Source of the DNA: Thermococcus sp. 4557 | GTDB taxonomy: Archaea > Methanobacteriota_B > Thermococci > Thermococcales > Thermococcaceae | Direction: 5' to 3' | NCBI RefSeq assembly: GCF_000221185.1 | Contig: NC_015865.1 | Location: 124,001 to 188,000, forward strand | DNA: 64,000 bases | Shown: positions 18,873 through 27,003 of the stretch, in pieces | Layout of the letters: every line of letters begins with the position of its first letter | How positions within the stretch are numbered: position 1 is the stretch's first letter | Notes under the pieces: generated by a model | The model's database searches: none | Seen by the model: the letters and a program-made list of their open reading frames with translations, nothing else | What the model was told of the DNA's origin: nothing | Made by a program: the position numbers and the translations under genes

Positions 18873-19925
18873 ATGGAGAGGGTTTCCAGGTTCTTCGTTC
18901 TCCTCTTTTTTGTTCTTTTGGTTCTAAGCCCGCTCGTCTCGGCAACACCCTACTGGTTCAAGGAAGGGATTTATGCGAAGTACGTCGCCAGGGGCTGGCT
19001 GTCAATCGACCTGAACACCTCCACTGGGAACGTGACCTATTACTGCCCCCGGGTGGAGTTCACGTGGCGCGTCCTCAAGGTTTCCGACGACAAAGCCCAG
19101 GTGTCCCTTCTGCTCAGGGGGTTCAACTGCACCCGGGAGGCTTACTCTACCCTCAGCCTGGAAGAAGCGAGGGTCCTTCTCCGGAAGTACCAGGGGCGCT
19201 ACAACTTCACCGGAGGCGACTGCCTGGAGGTGCCGATCGCTGGCGGCAACGTCACCGTGTGCGAGGAGAGCTACTCTGAACGGACGGCACAGCGCTCCTT
19301 TGGCTTGATGATTATGGAGGGAGAGGGCAGGCTGTTCAACAAGTCCTACGTACCGGAGAACTTCAGCAGGGCAGGGGTCGTTGAAATCGACCTGGCCACC
19401 GGGAAAATTTACGTGAACGGCACTCCCGCTGGAGGAAACTTCCTCTGGGCCGAGAACCCGGCCAACGTGACCGGGCTTGAGATACTGCCCGGGCTGAAAA
19501 TCGAGACGGTCAAGATGATAAACTCGACCGCGATGACATACTACGGCGACTTCAACGCCCCGGTTTACATGGCCCACACGAACATGATGAGCCTCGACAA
19601 TTGGACTATGGGAAAGGACGTTATCCTCTACGACGGCTCGAGCGGTCTGGCGATAGCCTTCTTCACGCCCTTCAGCCCGCTGTGGAAGGCCCTCGGCGTG
19701 AGCAGTACCATGATTCAGGACACCGAGTTTGCCAAGGAGCACGAGAAGGAGATTAAGGAGAGCAACAAGATGCCGCCCTTCGGCCTCGTCCTGGCCAGGA
19801 CCAACATAGACTTCACCAGGGCCGAGGAGCTTCCCGACGAAGGCCCGTCCAGGACGGCGGTCTTCGCCGTCGCTGGCATCGCCGCGGTTCTCGGTGTTCT
19901 CTTCCTCTGGAGGTGGAGGCGGTGA
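18873..19925 (+). CDS. Signal-peptide, C-terminally anchored ectodomain protein of ABC module 1
   Basis: The 350-aa protein has an N-terminal signal sequence (SRFFVLLFFVLLVLSPLVSA). The mature protein begins YWFKEGIYAKYVA. A long glycosylatable ectodomain with four cysteines follows. It ends with a TNIDF segment, one transmembrane helix and RWRR. It is homologous to the protein encoded at 59039-60058: both have W-(F/L)-(K/R)-E-G-x-x-A-x-Y right after the signal peptide and T-N-I-x-F before the anchor. The stop overlaps the start of the permease gene, so the surface protein, permease, small protein and ATPase are co-translated. It may be an extracytoplasmic sensor or a substrate-handling subunit of the ABC complex; function unknown. 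Confidence 0.82.
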   Translation: MERVSRFFVLLFFVLLVLSPLVSATPYWFKEGIYAKYVARGWLSIDLNTSTGNVTYYCPRVEFTWRVLKVSDDKAQVSLLLRGFNCTREAYSTLSLEEARVLLRKYQGRYNFTGGDCLEVPIAGGNVTVCEESYSERTAQRSFGLMIMEGEGRLFNKSYVPENFSRAGVVEIDLATGKIYVNGTPAGGNFLWAENPANVTGLEILPGLKIETVKMINSTAMTYYGDFNAPVYMAHTNMMSLDNWTMGKDVILYDGSSGLAIAFFTPFSPLWKALGVSSTMIQDTEFAKEHEKEIKESNKMPPFGLVLARTNIDFTRAEELPDEGPSRTAVFAVAGIAAVLGVLFLWRWRR

Positions 19926-20665
19926 GGGAAGTCCTCCGCTGGGAGCTCCGCTCCCCGCTTAATTTAGCCCTGGCCTCGGCCGGGGCGGTTCTCGTTGGAA
20001 CCGTTATGAAGAGGTACTACATGACGTGGAGCGAAAGTGCCCACGGCGGACCTCACGGGGTCGAGGAGCTTGGCTCCGTTTTCAGGGACGCCTTCACCGG
20101 CGACGTTTACCTGATTCTGGCGATACTGGTTCCCTTCATAATAACCCTGGCCGTGAGGCTGGAAAGGGACGAGGGCGTTGCCCTCTCGGTGTACTCCCTT
20201 CCGGTTTCGAGGGTTAAAATACTCCTCGCCAAGTTCCTGGCGGCTTTCCTCGCGCTCTTCCTCTTCGTCTTCTCGGTACATCTCCTTGTCTTTGGCCTGC
20301 ACTTCTCGGCCACGCCGGGCGCCGTGCTCAGCGTTCTGAAAACCCACACCCTCCAGATGGCGTTCTTCTACCTCTCCGCCCTGCTCTTCATGACCTCGGT
20401 CGCGGCCCTGATAGCGATAGCCTCGCCCAACACCTACGTCTCCATCTTCGGGGGCTTCATAGTCCTTTACCTCCCCGAATTTTTGGGGACGACGTGGTAC
20501 GGGCCGGTGCCGTGGAGGAATTTCCTGATAAGTTACTATTTCGCCACCATTTCGATTCGAATGGATCCGCTGTTCTCGTGGGCCTTCGTGAAGATAACCC
20601 TCCTCCCGGCGCTGGTGTTACTTGCCCTATACCTGCTCATCGGCAACTGGAGGGACGTGAGATGA
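19913..20665 (+). CDS. ABC-2 type permease of module 1
   Basis: Six-helix integral membrane protein of 250 aa. Its N-terminal amphipathic start (EVLRWELRSPLNLAL) precedes the first membrane helix. The cytoplasmic loop VYSLPVSRVKILLAKFLAAF is where ABC-2 permeases contact the ATPase, and SPNTYVSIFGGF follows. All three segments recur in the permease at 58273-59052. A GTG at 19922 has a good GGAGGTGG. I keep the GTG at 19913 because the paralogue starts at the matching residue and the same ~13-base overlap with the upstream gene exists in both loci. Predicted role: export or membrane-remodelling channel with the ATPase at 21096. Confidence 0.85.
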   Translation: MEAVREVLRWELRSPLNLALASAGAVLVGTVMKRYYMTWSESAHGGPHGVEELGSVFRDAFTGDVYLILAILVPFIITLAVRLERDEGVALSVYSLPVSRVKILLAKFLAAFLALFLFVFSVHLLVFGLHFSATPGAVLSVLKTHTLQMAFFYLSALLFMTSVAALIAIASPNTYVSIFGGFIVLYLPEFLGTTWYGPVPWRNFLISYYFATISIRMDPLFSWAFVKITLLPALVLLALYLLIGNWRDVR

Positions 20666-21099
20666 GGCTCTTCCGGGCGCTCCTCCTCGTCCTCATGCTG
20701 GTCTCGCTTGTAAGCCTCGGCCTGCAGTCCAACCTCAAGCCGAGCGACGTTCACTACAAAACGGCCTTCGTGTCCGGGAGGGACGCAACAGCCGTTTACA
20801 TCTCCTCCATGGCGTCGGTGAAGCTCTACGCCGTCGGCACCGGGGAGTTCTGGATAGAAGACCTGCAGACGGGGGAGACTATATTCACCGGCGAAGTGGA
20901 GGGCAACGGGGCCTTCGCGCTCGTCTTTCCCCACCCCGGATACTATGAGTTCGGCGGGAACTCCACTCAGGGCATCACGATAACGATAACGCCCGTTGAT
21001 GTTGGCTTCCCAGGGAAGCAGAAATCCGCCCACCTGTGGGCATCGGCGTTGTTCGGCGGGCTTCTGGCGCTGACGCTCCTTGGAGGTGGCAGGAGATGA
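20662..21099 (+). CDS. Small membrane protein of ABC module 1
   Basis: A 145-aa protein with an N-terminal hydrophobic segment (LFRALLLVLMLVSLVSLGL), a beta-rich middle of about 90 residues and a C-terminal hydrophobic helix ending GGGRR. Topology should place the middle domain outside. It starts at an ATGA overlap with the permease and its own stop overlaps the ATPase ATG, so the gene is embedded in the transporter operon. The equivalent gene at 57827-58276 has the same size and two-anchor layout but little sequence in common. No family recognised; likely an accessory subunit. Confidence 0.78.
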   Translation: MRLFRALLLVLMLVSLVSLGLQSNLKPSDVHYKTAFVSGRDATAVYISSMASVKLYAVGTGEFWIEDLQTGETIFTGEVEGNGAFALVFPHPGYYEFGGNSTQGITITITPVDVGFPGKQKSAHLWASALFGGLLALTLLGGGRR

Positions 21100-21791
21100 G
21101 CGCGGTAATCGAGGCAAGGGATTTGCACAAGTACTTTGGGCCGATAAAGGCCCTTAAGGGTGTCACCGTCGAGATACCCGAGGGCCTGACGCTCATCCTC
21201 GGGCCCAACGGCGGCGGGAAGAGCACCTTCATGAAGGTCGCACTGGGCCTCTACAAGCCGACTAAGGGGACCGTGAGGCTCCTCGGAAAGAACCCCTGGA
21301 AGCACCCAGAAACGAGGAAATCCGTTGGCGTGGCCTTCGACCCCGGAAGGTTCCCGAAGCTGACGACGGGGCGGGAGTGGCTGGAGTTCATTGCGCGGAC
21401 GCGGGGAGCGAACCCGGACGATGTTGAAAAGGCCGCCGGGCTCTTTGGCATCGAAGACGCCCTCGACAGGAGGATAGACGGCTACTCCTCGGGAATGGTG
21501 AAGAGGCTCAGCCTTGCGCAGGCTTTCGTGGGAGAGCCGGCTGTTGTGTTCCTGGACGAGCCGCTGGCCAACCTGGACTTTGAGAGCGTCGCCGAAATCG
21601 TGGGCATCATCGGGAAGTGGAAGGGCAGGGGCAGGAGCTTTATTCTCATAAGCCACATATGGGAGCCCTTTGAAGGGCTGGCCGACTACGGGGTGGTCAT
21701 CAGCGGCGGAAAGGTTTACCTGAAGGGCCAGTTCTCGGAGATACGTGAAAAGATTGAGGGCATGTTCCGGCCGCCCGCGGTGGGGGAATGA
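21096..21791 (+). CDS. ABC transporter ATPase of module 1 (Asp Q-loop)
   Basis: Nucleotide-binding subunit (231 aa) driving the permease at 19913. Walker A is GPNGGGKST (about residues 36-44). The Q-loop position reads VGVAFDPGRFPKLT, with Asp where Gln is usual. The signature is YSSGM, Walker B VVFLDEP, and the switch His is in ISHIWEPF. The FDP and HIW-x-PF segments are shared with the ATPase at 57156 but not with the ABC ATPase at 39108. The frame is open to 21036. The ATG at 21096 with GGAGGTGGCAGG upstream and a TGA overlap is the start. All residues needed for ATP hydrolysis are present. Confidence 0.92.
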   Translation: MSAVIEARDLHKYFGPIKALKGVTVEIPEGLTLILGPNGGGKSTFMKVALGLYKPTKGTVRLLGKNPWKHPETRKSVGVAFDPGRFPKLTTGREWLEFIARTRGANPDDVEKAAGLFGIEDALDRRIDGYSSGMVKRLSLAQAFVGEPAVVFLDEPLANLDFESVAEIVGIIGKWKGRGRSFILISHIWEPFEGLADYGVVISGGKVYLKGQFSEIREKIEGMFRPPAVGE

Positions 21792-21814
21792 GGCTTCGGC
21801 TTTTGATTTTTGAA

Positions 21815-22342
21815 TTATTCCCTTTTGAGCACCATGAACTCCTTGTAGTCCATCACCTTGACGAAGCCCTTTCTCATATAATATGAATAAGCCTCAAGCT
21901 CGGGGAAGGTTATCACGTAGGGCACCCTGCCGAGCTCGCGGAGCCTCTCAATCGCGAACTCCAGCAGCCGGGAGCCGTAGCCTCTGCCCTTGTACGAGGG
22001 GTCAACCATGAAGAACTCTATGAGTCCCGTCTCCTCGTCGTTGATTTCATCCGGCAACCACGGGACGTCCTTGCCTTCAAGGTTGTAAACCAGCGCCACG
22101 GTGCCGATTATTCCCCCGTCACTATCGCGCAGGACGTAGAGCTCGTCGAACTCCCTCCCCAGGCGGAACTCGAGGAACGGCTCATAGACCTCCCTGAATC
22201 CATCGAAGTCATCCGTGCCCGGCTTGTTCTCCACCCACTCCAGCGCGGGATACGCTCCGTTCGTGCCCCGATAGACCCTGAAAACGAAGCGAACCAGCTC
22301 ATCCTTCAGTGAGGGCGGCTCCCCGACCCTTTCAATACTCAC
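21815..22342 (-). CDS. GNAT-family N-acetyltransferase
   Basis: Acetyl-CoA-dependent acetyltransferase of 175 aa. The GNAT acetyl-CoA loop is visible as VDPSYKGRGYGSRLLEFAIE (about residues 112-131), preceded by the strand DEETGLIEFFM and followed by the YYMRKGF motif near the end. The start is a GTG with GGTGGACAG seven bases upstream. Substrate cannot be told from sequence; these proteins acetylate protein N termini, polyamines, amino acids or drugs. It is divergent from the ferritin-like gene at 22397, and the 54-bp gap must hold both promoters. Confidence 0.85.
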   Translation of the reverse strand: MSIERVGEPPSLKDELVRFVFRVYRGTNGAYPALEWVENKPGTDDFDGFREVYEPFLEFRLGREFDELYVLRDSDGGIIGTVALVYNLEGKDVPWLPDEINDEETGLIEFFMVDPSYKGRGYGSRLLEFAIERLRELGRVPYVITFPELEAYSYYMRKGFVKVMDYKEFMVLKRE

Positions 22343-22396
22343 CTCTGTCCACCAAAGGTTATTAGGGCCCGAAACCTAAAACATTTTGGTGATAGC

Positions 22397-22876
22397 ATGA
22401 ACGAACTCCAGGCTTTGGCCCTGGCCCTCGAAGTCGAGAAGGCTGAGTTGAAGTTCTACATAAGGCTGGCGAAAAAGGCCAGCGACGAACGGGCTAGGAG
22501 AATGTTTCTGTTTCTGGCAAACGAAGAGGCAGGCCACTGGGAGCTGTTCGAGGAAAAGTTCGTCGAAAAGCTCATAGAGAAATGTGAACTCCCCGCGGTC
22601 GACAGGGCTGCCCTTGAGAGCCTCTTGGTGGAGGCCGACGAAAGGAAGCTGAGCGAGGTGGACGCCGTAAAGATAGGAATGGAGCAGGAAAGGAAGACCT
22701 GGGAGTTCTACGAAAGGGCCGCGAAGGAGGCCGAACACGAGGACGTCAAGCGCGTGTTTGAGGAGCTGGCAAAGGTTGAGAAGGGCCACTACGAGCTCCT
22801 GAAGGCCCAGTACGATTCGGTGATGAAGACCGGCATCTGGATGGACTACCAGGACTTCAGCCTCGAGGTGGACTGA
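22397..22876 (+). CDS. Ferritin-like di-iron protein (rubrerythrin family, no rubredoxin domain)
   Basis: A 159-aa four-helix protein. Carboxylate and His ligands occur as EVEKAELKFYIR, NEEAGHWELF (ExxH), GMEQERKTWEFYE and KVEKGHYELL (ExxH), the pattern of a complete di-iron site. The C terminus (TGIWMDYQDFSLEVD) is aromatic and acidic. GGTGAT precedes the ATG. It is a paralogue of the proteins at 17756 and 24976. Likely role: oxygen or peroxide reduction, or iron handling, in the cytoplasm. The chemistry is inferred from the family. Confidence 0.86.
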   Translation: MNELQALALALEVEKAELKFYIRLAKKASDERARRMFLFLANEEAGHWELFEEKFVEKLIEKCELPAVDRAALESLLVEADERKLSEVDAVKIGMEQERKTWEFYERAAKEAEHEDVKRVFEELAKVEKGHYELLKAQYDSVMKTGIWMDYQDFSLEVD

Positions 22877-22936
22877 AGCCCTGCGAGAGGTGTTTTCTTT
22901 TATTCCAGCTATTGAAAGTGAATGTGGTGGTGCTGT

Positions 22937-23239
22937 ATGCTTGCAAAATACCCATTTGAACTGCCGAAGGATAGGCCCCTCTCAAAGAAGGAAATAGCCC
23001 AGGCCCTGCGCTGGGCCATCGAGGCCGAGCTCGACGCCATAAGCTTCTACGAGCAGCTGGCCGAGCTTATTGAGGATGAAAGGATAAAGCACATCTTCTA
23101 CGACGTTGCCAACGAGGAGAAGGAGCACGTTGGGGAGTTTTTGGCGGCCCTTCTTCAAGTCGATGAAGACCTTGTGAAGTACATGAAGGAAGGTTTCGAA
23201 GAGGTTGAGGAAGAGACCGGTATAAAGGTCGAACTGTGA
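22937..23239 (+). CDS. Small EncFtn-like ferritin-fold protein
   Basis: A 100-aa protein consisting of two long helices: LSKKEIAQALRWAIEAELDA (Glu ligands in AIEAELDAISFYEQ) and IFYDVANEEKEHVGEF (ExxH). One chain supplies half of a di-iron bundle, so it must dimerise or form rings, as in the encapsulated-ferritin (EncFtn) family to which the helix sequences are closest by eye. In Pyrococcus a similar domain is fused to the encapsulin shell. No shell gene is seen near here. The start is the ATG at 22937 after GGTGGTG; an in-frame GTG at 22922 is disfavoured. Confidence 0.82.
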   Translation: MLAKYPFELPKDRPLSKKEIAQALRWAIEAELDAISFYEQLAELIEDERIKHIFYDVANEEKEHVGEFLAALLQVDEDLVKYMKEGFEEVEEETGIKVEL

Positions 23240-23365
23240 CCTTTTCCTTCCCATTTTCCATTCCTTTCCTTCGATTCTCGTGCACTAAGCAGTATGTTAA
23301 TGTACCGTTGCGCTCAATGAAAAACGTTATTAAGGTTCGATGTTCATATAGTTCTGGTGATGTGC

Positions 23366-23809
23366 ATGGTTGAACCCCTTGTTAAGAGGGCCTATGAGAC
23401 TGAAAAGAAGGCTGCTGCGAGCTATACCGATGGTCTCGCCCTCGTGAGAGGCCAGGGACTCAGGTACACGAAGGTTGAGGAACTCGTTGGAAGGATAGCC
23501 GTTGACACGATAATTCACAAACACCTGATGAAGGCCATCCTCGATGCCCAGAAGGAGCTGGAGAAGCTCGCCGGCGAGGGACCAATATCCGAAGTCAAGG
23601 ATGTCGAACTCGCACCGGAGCAGAAAGCCCTAGTTAAGCGCTTCGCGGAGATGCACCTCGACATCGAGAAGGACATGATCGAGACCTACCAGAAGATGGC
23701 CGAGAAGATGACGCACCCGCTGTTCAAGGGCCTCGCGGAGGCGCTGGTTGAGAACGAGAAGGAGCACCACAGGATTCTGGCGGAGCTGATAGCAAAGTAT
23801 GGGGAATGA
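23366..23809 (+). CDS. Ferritin-like domain protein
   Basis: A 147-aa helical protein with the di-iron pattern spread over four helices: AYETEKKAAASYTDG, DTIIHKHLMKAIL (with His), MHLDIEKDMIETYQKMAEK and ENEKEHHRIL (ExxHH). It is more distant from the other ferritin-like proteins here and carries extra histidines. GGTGAT is spaced four bases from the ATG at 23366. Other in-frame starts (GTG 23357, ATG 23360) overlap that signal and are unlikely. It is probably transcribed alone from a TTATTAAGG element at about 23326. Specific role unknown. Confidence 0.8.
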   Translation: MVEPLVKRAYETEKKAAASYTDGLALVRGQGLRYTKVEELVGRIAVDTIIHKHLMKAILDAQKELEKLAGEGPISEVKDVELAPEQKALVKRFAEMHLDIEKDMIETYQKMAEKMTHPLFKGLAEALVENEKEHHRILAELIAKYGE

Positions 23810-23827
23810 ATGGGGGTTTAATCGGGG

Positions 23828-24868
23828 TCACCCGATGGTTCTCAGAAGGATGTTCCACTCCCCCTCGTCCCAGATATCTTTTTCGGTGACGATAATAAGG
23901 GCGCCGCCGTGGATGAGAACGCTGTCCCTCAGGGTTGCCAGCATTTTGACAACGCTTCTGAAGTCATTGTAAAGTTTGAGAAATTCAACCGCCTCTATTA
24001 TGACGATCCCTTTGTTTCCCATTCTCTCCATCTCCACGAGGTACATGTTAGCGGTCTCCGTAATCCTGTACATTGCAGTCGGGGGTATCACGTTGGGGCC
24101 CTGCACGGTGCTTATCCTGTAGCTTATCCACCCGTTCATCGGCTTTGAATTGCGGAGGAATGCCAGTGCGGGATATCCATCCAAACGGGCTGAAATCTCC
24201 CGGAAGTCTTTCTCGGACACTATACTGCTCCCGGAAACAACCCTCTCCGCTCCGCGCAGGGGTGCGAGGTTTTCCAGTCCCAGAAAGTGCCTGCTGTATA
24301 TAACGCTGTAGTACGCGTATGCAGTCATGGTGGCCAGCAGCAGGGAGGTGTACATGACAACGTTGGGTGTGAGGAAGCCGTTCTCATACGCCACAGGGTG
24401 CATCATGCTTGCAATGCCGGAGATACCCAGGACTGCCCCGAACAGAGCCGCGTTTCTTCTGTAGTACGCGGACATGAGTTCGGTGAATACAACCCCTGCT
24501 ATAAGCAGCAGAACCCCGCTGGTGACGTAGGTTCCGGTGCACGAGCTACCGATGGACGCCTCGGCTATACCGTACAACGCGGGGAGTGTGGGGAGGGTAA
24601 GGTGCATAGCCTTGGGCGATTTTCTGCCGCTCTCTTCCTCAATTAGAGTCAGTATACCCATAAGGGTGAATGCAGCCGCCGTCCCCATGAAGATGCATTC
24701 CACTCCGGGATTTGAGCTTATACCGATCGGAGACACGGGAATACTGCTTATCCATCCGGAGGATAGAAAGAGAGCTGATTTCCTGCTACTCTTTATGTAA
24801 GCCCTCAAAAACACAACACTGGCTGCTATTTTTAGCATCATGGTTAACCATTGAGGACTTATTATCAT
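23828..24868 (-). CDS. Membrane protein with C-terminal DUF835 domain
   Basis: A 346-aa protein. The first ~215 residues contain about seven hydrophobic helices. The last ~120 residues form a cytoplasmic DUF835 domain, recognised by GIVIIEAVEFLKLYNDFR, the following LRDSVLIHGGALIIV and the WNILLR end. DUF835 domains in Thermococcales are thought to be regulatory or nucleotide-interacting, but no activity is established. GGAGGATTAAAG precedes the ATG. Convergent with the ferritin-like gene on its left. Family assignment of the C-terminal domain is moderately firm; function unknown. Confidence 0.82.
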   Translation of the reverse strand: MIISPQWLTMMLKIAASVVFLRAYIKSSRKSALFLSSGWISSIPVSPIGISSNPGVECIFMGTAAAFTLMGILTLIEEESGRKSPKAMHLTLPTLPALYGIAEASIGSSCTGTYVTSGVLLLIAGVVFTELMSAYYRRNAALFGAVLGISGIASMMHPVAYENGFLTPNVVMYTSLLLATMTAYAYYSVIYSRHFLGLENLAPLRGAERVVSGSSIVSEKDFREISARLDGYPALAFLRNSKPMNGWISYRISTVQGPNVIPPTAMYRITETANMYLVEMERMGNKGIVIIEAVEFLKLYNDFRSVVKMLATLRDSVLIHGGALIIVTEKDIWDEGEWNILLRTIG

Positions 24869-24975
24869 CTTTAATCCTCCATGATGGGATATATTCCAGT
24901 GTAGAGGCTATTATTTAAAAACTTTAACGGCCAGGAGAATAATAAAAAGAATGGACGTTCTTGATATTCGGTGCT

Positions 24976-25500
24976 TCAAGGTCCAACGTGCATCATCTGG
25001 CTGTACATCTCCCAGTCGAGGAGAAGTTCGTACTCGGCCTTCAGGGTGTAGTAGTGGCCCTTCTCCATGTCGCTGAGGTAGCGCATGAGCCTCTTTTTGT
25101 CATCGGTATCGACGAGGTTCTCGATCTCGGCGTAGAATTTGGCCGCTATATCCTCTGCTCTGATGGCCCAGCGGATAAGCTCCAGGATATCCTCCGCACC
25201 ATGAAGCTCCCTCGCCACGGGCTGGAGCTCCGGCCCTATGTGCTCCTTCGGGTAGATGACTTCCTTTCCGGAGAACATTGACTCGTACATCTTCCTCAAA
25301 AGGGCCTCGTGCTTGCCCTCCTCCCCGGCGAGCCACTCTATCTTGTCCTTTAGGGCGTGGATCTCTATCCTCTCCGCGAGGCTCTCGTAGAACTTTCTCG
25401 CCCCAATCTCGGCCTTTATGGCCATTGCGAGGAGCTCCTCAAGCGAGAAATCCTTGACCTTCTCGAGGGGAAGCCCCTCGTCAAATTCCTGTCCAACCAT
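24976..25500 (-). CDS. Ferritin-like di-iron protein, last gene of a DUF59 operon
   Basis: A 174-aa rubrerythrin-type protein without a rubredoxin domain. Ligand segments are AIKAEIGARKFYE, GEEGKHEALL (ExxH), AIRAEDIAAKFYAEIE and DMEKGHYYTL (ExxH). GAGGGATGAG precedes the ATG and only three bases separate it from the DUF59 gene upstream. It is thus the last gene of an operon with a membrane protein and two DUF59 proteins. Closest relatives in this window are the proteins at 17756 and 22397. The operon context hints at a link between di-iron chemistry and Fe-S cluster assembly or repair (inference). Confidence 0.86.
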   Translation of the reverse strand: MVGQEFDEGLPLEKVKDFSLEELLAMAIKAEIGARKFYESLAERIEIHALKDKIEWLAGEEGKHEALLRKMYESMFSGKEVIYPKEHIGPELQPVARELHGAEDILELIRWAIRAEDIAAKFYAEIENLVDTDDKKRLMRYLSDMEKGHYYTLKAEYELLLDWEMYSQMMHVGP

Positions 25501-25503
25501 AAC

Positions 25504-25851
25504 TCATCCCTCTGCAAGTAGCAGACCAATTTCATTGTAAACCTTTATCTTATTAAACCCTTCCTGCCTTAAAACTTCAACTATATCACCCAGAATCTTG
25601 TTCTGCAGGTTTATGGCCAGCATCTGACAGAAGTGGCACTCGGGTGTTGCTCGGGCCATCAGAAGAAACAGCTCGACACTCCGCCCCTTGACCGTGATGC
25701 CGTAGAGAAGTCCTTCATCCACTATATCCAGCCCGGTCTCCGGGTCTTTCACCTTCCGCAGGATTCGAACCACGTTCTTGACGTCGAGAGGCAGGTCTTC
25801 CCTTGGCCCTGCTAGCGTCTGTTTCCGCATAAAAACGTCAAAGAGGCCCAA
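25504..25851 (-). CDS. DUF59/MIP18-family Fe-S assembly-like protein
   Basis: A 115-aa protein with the MIP18/DUF59 fold: VKDPETGLDIVDEGLLYGI (conserved D-P-E-x-x-x-D-I-V-x-x-x-L) and, in place of the usual LTMTTPxC, LLMARATPECHFCQML with two cysteines. DUF59 proteins (SufT, MIP18) help insert or mature Fe-S clusters. The start is probably the TTG at 25851, just past the upstream stop and after GAGGGT. The ATG at 25830 has no ribosome binding site. It has a paralogue immediately upstream. Confidence 0.8.
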   Translation of the reverse strand: MGLFDVFMRKQTLAGPREDLPLDVKNVVRILRKVKDPETGLDIVDEGLLYGITVKGRSVELFLLMARATPECHFCQMLAINLQNKILGDIVEVLRQEGFNKIKVYNEIGLLLAEG

Positions 25852-25854
25852 ATC

Positions 25855-26214
25855 TCAGACCCTCTCGGTGCTGATGTCCTCGATTGTGTAGCCCTTCTTG
25901 TTCTCGAAAACTCCCACTGGATTGTTCTTGAGGTCGTAGACGTAGACGTTCTGGAACTTCACGAGGGCGAAGCGCTCGATTATGTCCCCGATTATCTTTG
26001 AGTAGGCTATTGCGCTCTCGCCGGTTATGTTGTACTCCGCGTGGCTCTCGAAGTTGAGCCACACCTTTAGCGTGTCGTCCGCGACTTCCAGGCCGGCAAC
26101 GACGCCGGAATCCAGGATGTCCCCCCCAGTAACGGGGTCGGTTATTCTGGCGAGCTCGTCCAGAACCACCCTGTAGTGCTCAGGCCATTCCCTGTCTGGC
26201 ATGTAAACCTTCAT
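25855..26214 (-). CDS. DUF59/MIP18-like protein lacking the cysteine
   Basis: A 119-aa relative of the next gene. It keeps the DUF59 N-terminal motif (ARITDPVTGGDILDSG) and the ensuing strand (VAGLEVADDTLKVWLNF), but where the family has the T-P-x-C loop it reads ESHAEYNITGES with no cysteine. Metal or cluster handling by the usual Cys is therefore unlikely, and a partner or scaffold role is possible. GGGTGAG precedes the ATG at 26214. Its stop is three bases before the TTG of the next gene. Confidence 0.72.
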   Translation of the reverse strand: MKVYMPDREWPEHYRVVLDELARITDPVTGGDILDSGVVAGLEVADDTLKVWLNFESHAEYNITGESAIAYSKIIGDIIERFALVKFQNVYVYDLKNNPVGVFENKKGYTIEDISTERV

Positions 26215-26247
26215 TTTTCTCACCCGTGAGGGGGTTGGAGTGTTCGG

Positions 26248-26895
26248 TTATAAGCCTTCCTGGGCGGTTATGTGTAACGCGGGATAGTTTGAGGATAGTT
26301 TGAAGTACGTCACCGTGAGAACGCCAACCCAGAGGAGCACCGCGGCAACGTACGGCAGCACTATCGCGGCCTTTAGTAGTCCGTGGGTATCGTTCAGGGC
26401 GTACCGGGTCCAGGAGAACAGGACGATGAGCCATGAGGAGACCACTATCAGATGCCTCTGTATCCCCTTCTCAATCATCATGTGGGCGTTCATTAGGAGA
26501 AGAAGAGCCAGGAAGGGGCCGGCGTAGGCCACATCAACGGCGACCATTGAGTAGCTTCCCGCCAGGAACAGGCTCAGAAGCGTTAGAACGCTCTGAATCA
26601 TAAGCCTCCCGGTTATCTTCTCAACACCAACGTTGGCGAGTGCGTACCCGATCATTGCGGGGCCAATCAGGATGAGGGAGAGCACTGCAGTCGTCATCCC
26701 GCCGCTACCGAGAAGCCCCCATGTGAATCCTATGGATGTTAAAAGTCCCCCTAGCAGCATAACCGTTGGATAGGGGCTCCCGGCACCTTCCCGGTGCCTG
26801 TCAATCTTACGGAGAATTGCCCATGCAAGGAAAATGCCAAAGAATATAAGCACTCCCGTAACACTCATCACGATATTATACCACAGTTCGGCCAT
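26248..26895 (-). CDS. Seven-helix membrane protein of unknown function
   Basis: A 215-aa integral membrane protein of about seven hydrophobic segments, with short loops and no large soluble domain. Loops carry RKIDRHRE after helix 1 and EKGIQRHL before helix 5. It heads the operon with the two DUF59 proteins and the ferritin-like protein, with 33 bases to the next start. The N-terminal ATG has a poor ribosome binding site, and an in-frame ATG nine residues later is possible. Family not recognised. Confidence 0.75.
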   Translation of the reverse strand: MAELWYNIVMSVTGVLIFFGIFLAWAILRKIDRHREGAGSPYPTVMLLGGLLTSIGFTWGLLGSGGMTTAVLSLILIGPAMIGYALANVGVEKITGRLMIQSVLTLLSLFLAGSYSMVAVDVAYAGPFLALLLLMNAHMMIEKGIQRHLIVVSSWLIVLFSWTRYALNDTHGLLKAAIVLPYVAAVLLWVGVLTVTYFKLSSNYPALHITAQEGL

Positions 26896-27003
26896 ATTTT
26901 CCAGCGTCCATCTTGCTATGCTCTAAATTCAACGCTTCTCCAGATAAACCTTCCGGCCGGTTCCTGACGAATCATTAAAAAAGAGGGGGTTGGGGCAGGG
27001 AAA

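Noticed and set aside
22922-24868. A complete encapsulin nanocompartment locus
   Set aside because: I looked for a shell-protein gene next to the EncFtn-like gene and found only ferritin-like and DUF835 genes.
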